Below, piece by piece: positions 5,853 through 13,769 of a DNA stretch of 17,597 nucleotides. How positions within the stretch are numbered: the stretch's first letter is position 1; each line of letters begins with the position of its first letter. The position numbers and the translations under genes were made by a program. This DNA comes from Acidobacteriaceae bacterium. Lineage in GTDB: Bacteria > Acidobacteriota > Terriglobia > Terriglobales > Acidobacteriaceae. A model generated the notes under the pieces. It had not been told where the DNA came from. It did not search any database and was given only the letters and a program-made list of their open reading frames with translations. The stretch lies in the NCBI GenBank assembly GCA_030039895.1, contig JASHUR010000214.1, positions 1 through 17,597 of the forward strand. The letters are read 5' to 3'.

Positions 5853-8522
5853 CTATTTCAACTTCGTCTTAAAGCGCGGATCAGCAGTCAATGCCTTCAG
5901 ATTTGGATCATCCTCAATCGCTTCGACTGCATATCCCTTGCTGATCGACTTCTCAATGTAATGCAACGCATTCACTCGCTCACCAAGAAACTCATAAGCC
6001 TCGCCTACGTTCGATAACACATCCGGATTATTCGGCGCCAATGCAAGCGAGGTTTCTATCTTTGACTCTGCTCTGGCCACGTCCCTGTCCTGCGCATACA
6101 TTGTCGCCAGCGTGGACTGTGTTAGCGCATCCTGTGGCTTCATCGCTACTACTTTCTCAGCTAATTGCTCCGCCCTATGGCGCGCCATCGCCGCCTTGTC
6201 TGGCTCATTCGCGCCAGCATACGCCAGCATCAGATTGTTCCACACCATGTAGTTCTTGTCATTCATCTGTAGCGCCTTTTCCGTCATTGCTGCTGCGTCT
6301 TGATATCGATTCTCCTCCATATACAGCAATCCCAGATTTGCGTAAGCTACATAGCTGGGACTTATCTCAATCGATTTCTTCAACGCCTGCTCGCCCAGGG
6401 CCAGCGATTGCGCGCCGCCCTGATCAACATATGTCGCTCCCAAATTGAAATAGGCCTCAGAATTGTCCGGCGTGAGCTGCAGGGCCTGCTTAAACGCCGC
6501 GATTGCCTGCTGATACTTTCCCTGCCGATGATAGAAAGTTCCCAGGTCGTTATATCCCGCCCAGTTATTTGGTTGCAGCGCTGCAGCCCTCTCGAACGTC
6601 TTCTCCGCATCCGCGACCCTGCCTGCGTTCTCAAACGACCTGGCCATTCCTTCAAGTGCCGCCGCGTCTTTCGGGTCTAATTGCAGCGCATGCTGGTACT
6701 CCTGTACGGAAAGATCGTGCTGTCCAAGCTCATCATGGATTTGTGCCAGCGTCACATACACCGCCGGAATACTGTTATCTAGTTCGACAGCCTTCTGACT
6801 ATACGCCTGTGCCTCGTTCAGCCACTGGAGGTTTTGGTCAACGCGATATTTCAGCCGGTACGCTTCACCCGCCGCCGCATATCCCAGCGCAAACTGCGGA
6901 TCTGTCTGGATCGACTGCTTCAGTGCCGCAATCGCCAGGTCTAAATTGCCCGGCTTGTCATAGCGGTCCATATAACCCAGAGCCTTTAGATAGCCCTCAT
7001 ATGCTGCCGGGTCAACCCTCCCGCCAGTGTTCCGCAGCATCCCCGCCGTTACGTTAATGTCCATCAGTTGCGCGAGCTTCGCAACCGTCTCGTCTTCCAA
7101 GGTAGATAGATCGCCCGCAGGATCATCCACATCTACGGACCCGAGCTGCCGCAGTGTCTTCGTATCGATCAGGTTTGCCGTGAGGTGAATGTCTGTCCCG
7201 TTGCGCTCCACTGCTCCCTTGATCACCAACGTCGCACCAAGCTCCTTCAGCGCAGCCGTCGGATCTGTCACATGCCGGCTCTCGACCACGCTGTTCGGAA
7301 CCACCCACAAGCTCTGGTTTCCCACATCCAGGTTTGACAGCCGTCCTGTCAACGACTCCAGGAGGCCGTCAATCAACACCTGGTTCTCAGGATTACTCCC
7401 GATGTTGTCGAAAGGCAGTACCGCAATGTGCTTCTGTTCGGGAGTCACGCCCAACATCGTCGCCACATGGCTGTGTAGCGACGGCACAAACCACACTGCA
7501 CAGAACGCCACGACCAGCGCAAGTGCGCTCACCAACACTGGCGTCACCCACCGCCGCCGTCTCGGCGCAGGACGAAGCGCCGACCGCGATGCCTCTTCCC
7601 GCAGTCTCCTTGTCTCCGCTGGCTCGCGCGACTTCTGCGCTGCCGAACCGCTTAGCCTCACTGTCGCGTCCGGATCTAAGTCTCCAAAGTGCGAAACGTT
7701 CTGCTTCGCCTTCTCAAGTGCCGCTGAGAACTCCGCGCACGACTGAAACCGGTTGTTCACATCCTTGCTCAGTGCCTTGTAAATCACCGGCTGCAGCGCC
7801 GGATGCAGCGCGTCCACGCCTTCCGGCGCACTGTTCAGGATCGAAAAAAAGATCGACCCCATGGAGTCGCCCTGGAACGGATTGCCGCCCGTCAACATCT
7901 CCGTCAGCACCACACCGAGTGCCCAGATGTCGCAGCGGTGATCTACCTTCTCACCCATCGCCTGTTCCGGAGCCATATAGGCCACGGTGCCCGCAATGCC
8001 CGTCTGCGTCGACTTCGTGCTGCTCGACGCATGCGCCAGCCCGAAGTCCACAATCTTTGCCACGCCCGACGACGTCACCATCACGTTCGACGGCTTCACG
8101 TCGCGGTGTACCACCCCGCGCGAGTGTGCCTCGCCCAACCCCTTCGCCATCTGCGACGCAATATCGATCGCCAGGTAGGCCGGCATCGGCCCGCCCTGCG
8201 TCATCTTCGCCAGAGACACTCCGTCGTAGAAGGCCATGATGATGAATGCCTTCCCATCCGCCGTCTCTTCCACGCCGTGAATCACTCCGATATTCGGATG
8301 ATCGAGAGATGAGGCAATTTTCGCTTCGCGCAAAAACCGCTCGCGCTCCTTGGGATTCGCATTCAGATCCGAAGGCAGAAACTTCAACGCCACCTGCCGT
8401 TCCAGTTTCAGGTCCAGTGCGCGATACACCACGCCCATCCCGCCAGATCCAGCCACGCTTAAAATGCGGTAGTTCCCGGCGACAACCTCGCCTTGGGAGA
8501 TGCTGTTCTTCAGCTCGGGCAT
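5853..8522 (-). CDS. Transmembrane Ser/Thr protein kinase with TolB-like segment and TPR tail
   Basis: From ATG 8522 the product is 889 residues. The PknB-like kinase domain (about 18-275) has the Gly loop GSGGMG (25-30), Lys47 in ALKFL, Glu66, the catalytic loop HRDVKPSN with Asp141, DFG at 159-161 and APE at 184-186. All catalytic residues are present and it is an RD kinase. An Arg-rich stretch precedes one membrane span (about 325-347). Outside follow a TolB/FlgO-like alpha-beta segment (IAVLPFDNIG, 366-471) and at least eight TPR-type repeats (about 508-861), typical of protein-protein contact. It likely senses or assembles something in the periplasm and signals inward by phosphorylation. 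An upstream TTG (8579) would add 19 residues, but GAGG nine bases before ATG 8522 favours the shorter form. The kinase half is richer in GC than the TPR half by sampled counts. The last domain ends in KTKLK. Confidence 0.93.
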   Translation of the reverse strand: MPELKNSISQGEVVAGNYRILSVAGSGGMGVVYRALDLKLERQVALKFLPSDLNANPKERERFLREAKIASSLDHPNIGVIHGVEETADGKAFIIMAFYDGVSLAKMTQGGPMPAYLAIDIASQMAKGLGEAHSRGVVHRDVKPSNVMVTSSGVAKIVDFGLAHASSSTKSTQTGIAGTVAYMAPEQAMGEKVDHRCDIWALGVVLTEMLTGGNPFQGDSMGSIFFSILNSAPEGVDALHPALQPVIYKALSKDVNNRFQSCAEFSAALEKAKQNVSHFGDLDPDATVRLSGSAAQKSREPAETRRLREEASRSALRPAPRRRRWVTPVLVSALALVVAFCAVWFVPSLHSHVATMLGVTPEQKHIAVLPFDNIGSNPENQVLIDGLLESLTGRLSNLDVGNQSLWVVPNSVVESRHVTDPTAALKELGATLVIKGAVERNGTDIHLTANLIDTKTLRQLGSVDVDDPAGDLSTLEDETVAKLAQLMDINVTAGMLRNTGGRVDPAAYEGYLKALGYMDRYDKPGNLDLAIAALKQSIQTDPQFALGYAAAGEAYRLKYRVDQNLQWLNEAQAYSQKAVELDNSIPAVYVTLAQIHDELGQHDLSVQEYQHALQLDPKDAAALEGMARSFENAGRVADAEKTFERAAALQPNNWAGYNDLGTFYHRQGKYQQAIAAFKQALQLTPDNSEAYFNLGATYVDQGGAQSLALGEQALKKSIEISPSYVAYANLGLLYMEENRYQDAAAMTEKALQMNDKNYMVWNNLMLAYAGANEPDKAAMARHRAEQLAEKVVAMKPQDALTQSTLATMYAQDRDVARAESKIETSLALAPNNPDVLSNVGEAYEFLGERVNALHYIEKSISKGYAVEAIEDDPNLKALTADPRFKTKLK

Positions 8523-8610
8523 GGGGCGCGCCCTCATCGCGCATGATGAAAGTTGTGTTGGCTGACTCTGCCGGCGCAATTCCGCGCTGAATTTCCGGCT
8601 TCTTACGGCG

Positions 8611-8639
8611 ATACTACGGCCCTACGCTCCTCATTGCAA
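8611..8639 (-). promoter_or_regulatory. Candidate sigma-70-type promoter for the kinase gene
   Basis: On the - strand, TTGCAA (8634-8639) and TAGTAT (8611-8616) are separated by exactly 17 bases. This is the standard -35/-10 spacing with four of six consensus bases in each box. Transcription would begin near 8604 and give a leader of about 80 bases before ATG 8522. It lies between the stop of the upstream - strand gene (8689) and the kinase. Such matches also arise by chance. Confidence 0.4.
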
Positions 8640-8688
8640 GCACAAGGGTTATACCGAATTCCGCTCCCGAATCCGTATCCGCAATAGC

Positions 8689-10098
8689 CTATGTCGGCTG
8701 ACCTTCCGCCACCACCGGAAGCTGTGCAGCTTCCCACGCTGCCAGCCCGCCTGCCACCTCTTCGAGTTGCATGATCCCCTTCCGAAGCAGAAGGCTCGCC
8801 GCAATTGAGGATCTATATCCGCCCGCGCAATGAATCACAATCCGCCGTCCGCGAGGCACTTCCGTCATCCGCTCCTGCAAATGATTCAGCGGCAGGTTCA
8901 CGCTCCCGGCAATGTGCTTCTCCGACCATTCCTTCGCCGTCCTCACGTCCAGAACCACCGGAGCATCCTGGGCCGCCAGTTCCTCGGCCGCAATCAACAC
9001 GCCCACTCGCTCCGTCCGTGCTACCTGCTCCTGAGAATCCGCCAGCGCCGCCATCCCGCCCTTCAGGTACCCCTTCACATGGTCAAACCCGATTCTCCCC
9101 AGCCTCATCGCCGCCTCTGCCTCGCGCCCTGGCTCCGCAATAATCACAATCGGCTTCTCGCGATCGAGCACCGTCCCGGCCCACGTTGCATATTGCCCGC
9201 CAAGACCAATGTTAATGCTTCCCTTTAAATGTCCCGCCGCAAACTCTACTGGTTCCCGTACATCCAGCACCTGCGCACCCTCATCCCGCAGCCGCACCAC
9301 CTCCGCTAATTCCACAGGATTCAGCGCCGTCTCCAAGTTCTTCTCAAGCGTCGTCCGCTCTCGCGTATTCAAGATCGCGTCATACGTAAAGTACGGGGGA
9401 GCGTCTGGTTGGTCCGCCACCACCAGCCGCACAAACTCTTCCTTGCTCATCGGCTTCAACGCATAATTCAGCTGCCGCTGCTCCCCCATCGTCGACACCG
9501 TCTCGGACGACAGCTTCTTCCCGCATAGCGATCCCGCCCCATGCGCGGGATACACCAGCACCACATCCGGTAGCAACATCAGCTTCCCGTGCAGCGACTC
9601 ATAGAGATGCTCGCCCAGCGCCTGAGCCGTCCAGCCCAGCGACGCCCGCAAATCCGGCCGGCCTACGTCTCCGATAAAGAGCGTGTCTCCGGTCAGAACT
9701 GCATACGGCTCCGTCTCGCTTTTCTTCCGGTCGTAAACGACAATCGAAATCGACTCAATCGTATGTCCTGGAGTCTCCCTCACTTCCAGCCGCATGCCCT
9801 TGAATTCCAACACGTCGCCATCCGTCATCGGCACAAATGTATACTCCGCTTCGGCCTGCGCTCCCAGATGAATCTTCGCCCCACACCTGCTCCGCAACTC
9901 CAGATGCCCGGCCACAAAGTCCGCATGAAAATGCGTCAGGAACACGTGTTGGATCCTAAGCCCCATCAGCTCCGCATCCGCAATGTACTGCTCCACGTCC
10001 CGCTGCGGATCAACCACCACGGCAATGCCGCTCGCCTCATCCCCAAGCAGATAGGAGGCATGCGCCAAACACCCGAGATAGTACTGTTTCAAAATCAT
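8689..10098 (-). CDS. Persulfide dioxygenase with pseudorhodanese and rhodanese domains (CstB-like)
   Basis: The product is 469 residues and cytosolic. The N-terminal metallo-beta-lactamase fold (about 1-245) has THFHADF (His56, His58, Asp60), PGHT (His112), TGDTLF (Asp138) and PAHG (His186). By analogy with ETHE1, Fe(II) would be held by His56, His112 and Asp138. Phe61 replaces the second-metal histidine, as expected for a one-iron persulfide dioxygenase. The middle rhodanese-like domain (about 260-352) has IIAEPGRE where the active loop should be and lacks its cysteine. The last (about 365-462) keeps the loop CAGGYRS with Cys424. This layout matches CstB of Staphylococcus, which oxidises low-molecular-weight persulfides and uses the product to make thiosulfate. 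The likely role is removal of excess sulfide or persulfide. No sulfide:quinone reductase or CstR-like regulator is in the window. ATG 10098 has only a weak GGGA ahead of it. Confidence 0.9.
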   Translation of the reverse strand: MILKQYYLGCLAHASYLLGDEASGIAVVVDPQRDVEQYIADAELMGLRIQHVFLTHFHADFVAGHLELRSRCGAKIHLGAQAEAEYTFVPMTDGDVLEFKGMRLEVRETPGHTIESISIVVYDRKKSETEPYAVLTGDTLFIGDVGRPDLRASLGWTAQALGEHLYESLHGKLMLLPDVVLVYPAHGAGSLCGKKLSSETVSTMGEQRQLNYALKPMSKEEFVRLVVADQPDAPPYFTYDAILNTRERTTLEKNLETALNPVELAEVVRLRDEGAQVLDVREPVEFAAGHLKGSINIGLGGQYATWAGTVLDREKPIVIIAEPGREAEAAMRLGRIGFDHVKGYLKGGMAALADSQEQVARTERVGVLIAAEELAAQDAPVVLDVRTAKEWSEKHIAGSVNLPLNHLQERMTEVPRGRRIVIHCAGGYRSSIAASLLLRKGIMQLEEVAGGLAAWEAAQLPVVAEGQPT

Positions 10099-10508
10099 CG
10101 CAATTCCCGTAGCCTAGCACCGTCGCGCAAAACCCTGCCACCGCACAATGGCAAAATTACTTGTCGGGATGCTGGCCTGCGGGATACTATCGTGTCTCGC
10201 AGGGGTTGCAGGGGCGAGCAGCAACGAACATAGCGAAGACGACCCGTGTCAGGCCTGGCATGGGAAAGGTTCAAGCTCACCGCCCAGCGCGTTCCGGAAA
10301 CCGGTCTGGTTAGACTACAGGCCGAGACCGTAGTCCATCGCCATTGGTTCATATCTATGGCGATTCCGGGAAAGTCGTCTTGAGGATCTCATTTCCAGAG
10401 TGGACGACTACATCAAAAATACGTTCTTTAACTGTTGAAAGATGCATCCGGCAAGCTCTACGGAACCACGCGGTAAGGCAACGCAAAGTTCAGAGGAGGG
10501 ATGTGATC
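10099..10508. other. Divergent intergenic region with clustered inverted repeats
   Basis: These 410 bases lie between the starts of the - strand persulfide dioxygenase and the + strand CsgG-like gene, so they must hold the promoters of at least one and probably both. I found no convincing -35/-10 pair on either strand. Four perfect inverted repeats cluster at 10302-10409 (annotated separately). A 61-codon + frame at 10148-10333 begins with a signal-peptide-like stretch but has no ribosome site and overlaps the repeats, so I do not call it a gene. Confidence 0.6.
10302..10409. repeat. Cluster of perfect inverted repeats in the CsgG-like leader
   Basis: Four short perfect inverted repeats follow one another: CGGTCT 10302-10307 with AGACCG 10325-10330; GACTAC 10313-10318 with GTAGTC 10330-10335; ATCGCCAT 10337-10344 with ATGGCGAT 10357-10364 (8 bp, 12-base loop); and AGTCGTC 10373-10379 with GACGACT 10403-10409. 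The first two are interleaved and share base 10330, so they cannot both form. None is followed by a T run. They could be operators or a folded leader RNA of the downstream gene; a role is inferred only from position. Confidence 0.55.
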
Positions 10509-11510
10509 ATGAAGAAAGTATTGGCGGCTATGATCGTTTGCGCCTTCGCGTGGACGAGCGGCCTGTGGGCACAGAACGCGGCTCCAGCGCAGACTCAGGG
10601 ACGGAAGATACGCATAGCGGTAATGGATTTTGACTATCACACGGTGCAGACCAATGCGTCTGCCATCTTCGGCACTAACGTGGATGTGGGCCAGGGGATT
10701 GCTGACCTGCTGGTGGACGATCTAGTCAAGAACGGAATGTATTCGGTAATCGAACGCCAGCAGATCGACAAGATCCTCACAGAACAGAATTTCTCCAACA
10801 GCAACCGGGCCGACCCAGCATCAGCGGCCAAGATCGGAAAAATGCTGGGAGTGGACGCGATCATTGTGGGATCGGTCACCGAGTTTGGGAATGAGACTAA
10901 GAACGTTGGTGTTGGCGGAGGGGGTTGGAACTGGCACGGAGTAGGTGCTGGCGGCTTCGGCCACCACAAAAGTAAGGCAATTGTCGGGGTCACGGCCCGG
11001 ATCGTGAACATTGATACCGGTGAGATCCTGGCTTCTGAGGATGGCAAAGGAGAGTCCTCCCGCTCCAGCACCTCAATGGGAGGTTTCGGCGGCGGTTGGG
11101 GTGGTGGAGGTGGCGGGCACGTCAATTTTGGCAGCAGCGATTTTCAGCAGACCATCATCGGTGAAGCCGTAAAGGCCGCCACCGACCAGTTGGCCACCGG
11201 GCTCGAGGGCGACGCCTCGAAGGTTACGGTGCGCACGATTTCTGTCAACGGCGTTGTGGCTGCAGTGGTGAATGGCCAAGTGGTGCTCAATGTCGGGTCT
11301 GGAGCCGGGCTGCATGTGGGGGACAAGCTAACCATTGAGCGGGCCACGATGACGATTAAAGATCCCACTACAGGTAAGGTCATCCGTCAAATGACCTCCC
11401 CTATCGGCGAAGTTCAGGCGACCAGTGTGGATGCCGTTTCCGCGGTGTGCAACATACTGTCGGGCTCGGACTTCAAAGTGGGCGATCTGGCACAAACAAC
11501 AACCCAATAG
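10509..11510 (+). CDS. Secreted CsgG/FlgT-like protein with glycine-rich inserts
   Basis: The product is 333 residues from ATG 10509, supported by GGAGG (10495-10499) nine bases ahead. Residues 1-22 (MKKVLAAMIVCAFAWTSGLWA) form a signal peptide ending in an Ala-Xaa-Ala-like site before QNAA. No lipobox is evident, unlike curli CsgG, which is a lipoprotein. The CsgG-type domain (about 33-135) shows RKIRIAVMDFDY, GIADLLVDDLV, YSVIERQQIDKILTEQ and LGVDAIIVGSVTEFG. Two Gly-rich runs follow, one with Gly, Trp and His (about 140-157) and one nearly pure glycine (about 193-206). The C-terminal part, NGQVVLNVGSGAGLHVGDKLTI, resembles FlgT C-terminal domains. The family helps assemble outer-membrane export or flagellar-ring structures; the partner here is unknown. 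No curli or flagellar genes are nearby. On the + strand this gene has more G than C, the reverse of its neighbours. Confidence 0.85.
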   Translation: MKKVLAAMIVCAFAWTSGLWAQNAAPAQTQGRKIRIAVMDFDYHTVQTNASAIFGTNVDVGQGIADLLVDDLVKNGMYSVIERQQIDKILTEQNFSNSNRADPASAAKIGKMLGVDAIIVGSVTEFGNETKNVGVGGGGWNWHGVGAGGFGHHKSKAIVGVTARIVNIDTGEILASEDGKGESSRSSTSMGGFGGGWGGGGGGHVNFGSSDFQQTIIGEAVKAATDQLATGLEGDASKVTVRTISVNGVVAAVVNGQVVLNVGSGAGLHVGDKLTIERATMTIKDPTTGKVIRQMTSPIGEVQATSVDAVSAVCNILSGSDFKVGDLAQTTTQ

Positions 11511-11688
11511 CCTTGAAATGGGGCCTACTCTGACTCAGCCGGTTTGGTTTAGGGGCTTGGCACACGGATCGTGAGATCGCTCTGCAGCCCTTCGGGGAAT
11601 ACTCTGACCCTGCGCTGCGGTCCGCGAAGCCCTGTAGAATCATGATTAGCGATTCATTTGGAGTCCAGAAATATTACCTAAGTAGTGA

Positions 11689-12345
11689 ATGACCCACTCC
11701 CACCCCGCAGTTCGCACCATTGCAGACCTCACCGGCCCTGCCGGCCGCCTCGAAGCCCTCCTCAACACTGGCTCGCCGAGCGCTCGGTACGCAGTCCTCC
11801 TCTGCCATCCGCACCCGCTTGGCGGAGGCACCATGCACAACAAGGTTGTCTATCACGCCATGAAGGCCTTCAACACGCTCGGCCTGCCTGTCCTCCGCTT
11901 CAACTTCCGCGGCACCGGACTGAGCGAAGGCGCGCACGATCTTGGCCGCGGCGAACAGGACGACGTCCGCGCCGCCCTTGACTGGCTCGACCGCAGCCTC
12001 AACCTGCCCATACTCTTCGCCGGATTCTCCTTCGGCTCTTACGTCGGCCTCCGCGCCGTCTGCTCTGACGCTCGCGTACACGGAGCAGTCGGACTCGGCC
12101 TACCCGTTCGCGCCGAAGGCCGCGACTACAGCTACGATTTCCTCGCGCACTGCGCTATGCCCAAGCTCTTCATCAGCGGTACCCGCGACCAGTACGGCCC
12201 GCGCACACAAGTCGAAGCGGCCATAGCCTCCGCTGCCCCGCCCGCAGAAATGGTGTGGATTCATAATGCAGATCACTTCTTTGCGGGTAAGCTGGTAGAG
12301 GTTCAGGAGGCCATTCGCTCCTGGGTCCAAAACCGTTTCCCATGA
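11689..12345 (+). CDS. Alpha/beta hydrolase (COG2945-like)
   Basis: The product is 218 residues, the normal size for the small COG2945 hydrolases. The visible motifs in order are LLCHPHPLGGGTMHNKVVY (37-55), FNFRGTGLSEG (71-81), the nucleophile elbow GFSFG with Ser114, SGTRDQYGP with the acid Asp167, and NADHFFAG with His196. The catalytic triad is therefore complete. It is a cytosolic enzyme without a signal peptide. Members act on ester or thioester bonds, but the natural substrate is unknown. ATG 11689 has no strong ribosome site. The preceding 178 bases (11511-11688) hold no gene; I see only weak hairpins and an isolated TAGAAT near 11635. The stop TGA shares ATGA with the glycerate kinase start, so the two are likely made together. 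Confidence 0.88.
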   Translation: MTHSHPAVRTIADLTGPAGRLEALLNTGSPSARYAVLLCHPHPLGGGTMHNKVVYHAMKAFNTLGLPVLRFNFRGTGLSEGAHDLGRGEQDDVRAALDWLDRSLNLPILFAGFSFGSYVGLRAVCSDARVHGAVGLGLPVRAEGRDYSYDFLAHCAMPKLFISGTRDQYGPRTQVEAAIASAAPPAEMVWIHNADHFFAGKLVEVQEAIRSWVQNRFP

Positions 12346-13718
12346 GTTCGTCCCAAATCATTCTCGACCAGCTCCACACCGACGCCTCCGCCATCTTCAC
12401 TCACTCCATCCAGTCCAGCAATATACCCTCCGCCTTCGACCGGCATCTCCACTTCGAAGGCAAGACCCTCATCCACCAGCCCTCGTCCGGGGTCGAGCCT
12501 GAATCTATCCCGCTTGAAAGCTATAAGCGCATCATCATGATTGCCTTCGGCAAGGCCGCTCTCACGATGTCTAATGCGCTGCTCGATCGACTTCCGCATA
12601 AGCCTCATCTCCGCGGCGTCTGCTCTGCCCCCGAGGTCCCCGCGCGCCACACATGGCGCCTTCGCTACTATGCAGGCGGCCATCCCCTCCCCAACATTGA
12701 GTCCTTTAAGGCCGCCCGGGAAGCACTCCACCTGCTGCGCCGCGCCGACAAAGACACCTTCGTCTTCTTTCTCATCAGTGGCGGCGGCTCCGCAATGCTT
12801 GAGCTGCCCCTCGACCCTCGTATCCCGCTGGAAGACACCATCGCCTTCCACGAGACCCTCATCGCCTCCGGTGCTCCCATCTCCGAGATCAACATCGTCC
12901 GCAAGTACTTCTCGGCCGTCAAAGGCGGACGCCTCGCCCTAGCCGCGCCCGAGGCTAAAAAGCTCTCCCTCGTTCTCGCCGATGTTCCGCTCCGCGATCT
13001 CAGTGCCGTTGCCTCATCCCCCACATTGCCCAACCAGTCCACACCGCAGCAGTGTCAGGACGTCCTCGAACGTTACCATCTTCTGGAAAAGTTCCCCAAA
13101 GCCGTCCGCGAATTCTTCGAAAAGCTAAACCTCGTCTCAGCCCAGCCGCCCGCAGCCGAACCCATCCCGCACAACCGCTTTGACACTCTGCTCTCCAACC
13201 AGGACCTAGTCAGTGCCGCTCGCGATCACGCCCAGTCCGTCGGCTACCACGTCGTCATCGACAACACTTGCGACGACTGGGACTACCGCGACGCCTCGGC
13301 CTACCTGATCAAACGCTTCCGCGAGCTTCGCCAGGAATTACGCGGCCAGTTCTCCCGCATCTGTCTTCTCTCGAGCGGAGAAGTCACCGTCGCGCTCCGC
13401 GGCCCCACCGGCTGTGGTGGACGCAACCAGCAGTTCGCCCTTACCACTGCCTTCGAACTCGCCCGGACGCCCAACGACTCTATCGTCGTTCTCAGCGCTG
13501 GCTCCGACGGTATCGATGGCAATAGCCCGGTCGCCGGAGCCATCGCCGACCCCACTACCATCGCCCGCGCTCGCGCCTACAACTTCGATCCCGAAGCCTC
13601 GCTCGCTCGCTTCGACGCCTGTCCGCTCTTCACGTCCCTCGGAGACACCATCGTCACCGGCCCCACCGGCAACAATCTCCGCGACCTTCGCATTCTGCTC
13701 GCTGCAGAAAATGGGTGA
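12342..13718 (+). CDS. Glycerate 2-kinase family protein (DUF4147 + MOFRL), divergent motifs
   Basis: The product is 458 residues, a typical length. The N-terminal DUF4147 domain (about 5-260) shows AFGKAA (68-73), GGHPLPN (112-118), LISGGGSAMLELP (144-156) and NIVRKYFSAVKGGRLA (184-199). The C-terminal MOFRL domain (about 338-452) shows SSGEVTVALRGPTGCGGRNQQ, SAGSDGIDG (385-393) and TGPTGNNLRDL (439-449). The family phosphorylates D-glycerate to 2-phosphoglycerate with ATP, feeding glycolysis from serine, glyoxylate or hydroxypyruvate. Several normally fixed positions differ: the usual SDVPGDD is ADVPLRD (213-219), SGPT is SSPT (225-228), GTDG is GSDG and GTN is GNN. Activity or substrate could therefore be changed. 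Its start overlaps the upstream hydrolase stop by 4 bases. Confidence 0.9.
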   Translation: MSSSQIILDQLHTDASAIFTHSIQSSNIPSAFDRHLHFEGKTLIHQPSSGVEPESIPLESYKRIIMIAFGKAALTMSNALLDRLPHKPHLRGVCSAPEVPARHTWRLRYYAGGHPLPNIESFKAAREALHLLRRADKDTFVFFLISGGGSAMLELPLDPRIPLEDTIAFHETLIASGAPISEINIVRKYFSAVKGGRLALAAPEAKKLSLVLADVPLRDLSAVASSPTLPNQSTPQQCQDVLERYHLLEKFPKAVREFFEKLNLVSAQPPAAEPIPHNRFDTLLSNQDLVSAARDHAQSVGYHVVIDNTCDDWDYRDASAYLIKRFRELRQELRGQFSRICLLSSGEVTVALRGPTGCGGRNQQFALTTAFELARTPNDSIVVLSAGSDGIDGNSPVAGAIADPTTIARARAYNFDPEASLARFDACPLFTSLGDTIVTGPTGNNLRDLRILLAAENG

Positions 13719-13769
13719 ACTTTGATGACTCCCAGAACGTAACAGTGATTGGAGGTGCCTAGGCAGAAT

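Noticed and set aside
8523..8579. 19-residue extension of the kinase from TTG 8579
   Set aside because: There is no ribosome site before the TTG, the added residues are not kinase-like, and GAGG precedes ATG 8522 at fitting distance.
10148..10333. 61-codon + frame with a signal-peptide-like start (MAKLLVGMLACGILSCLAG)
   Set aside because: No purine-rich ribosome site precedes it, the second half is low in structure and overlaps the inverted repeats, and the opposite strand is also open there. It would need conservation to be believed.
10450..10488. c-di-GMP-I (GEMM) riboswitch
   Set aside because: Only the GGCAA and ACGCAAAG words are present. The second hairpin with its GGTAGC-type receptor is missing and there are too few bases before the start codon.
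11557..11573. Sigma-54-like promoter (TTGGCAC...) before the hydrolase
   Set aside because: The -12 element (TTGC) is missing at the required spacing.
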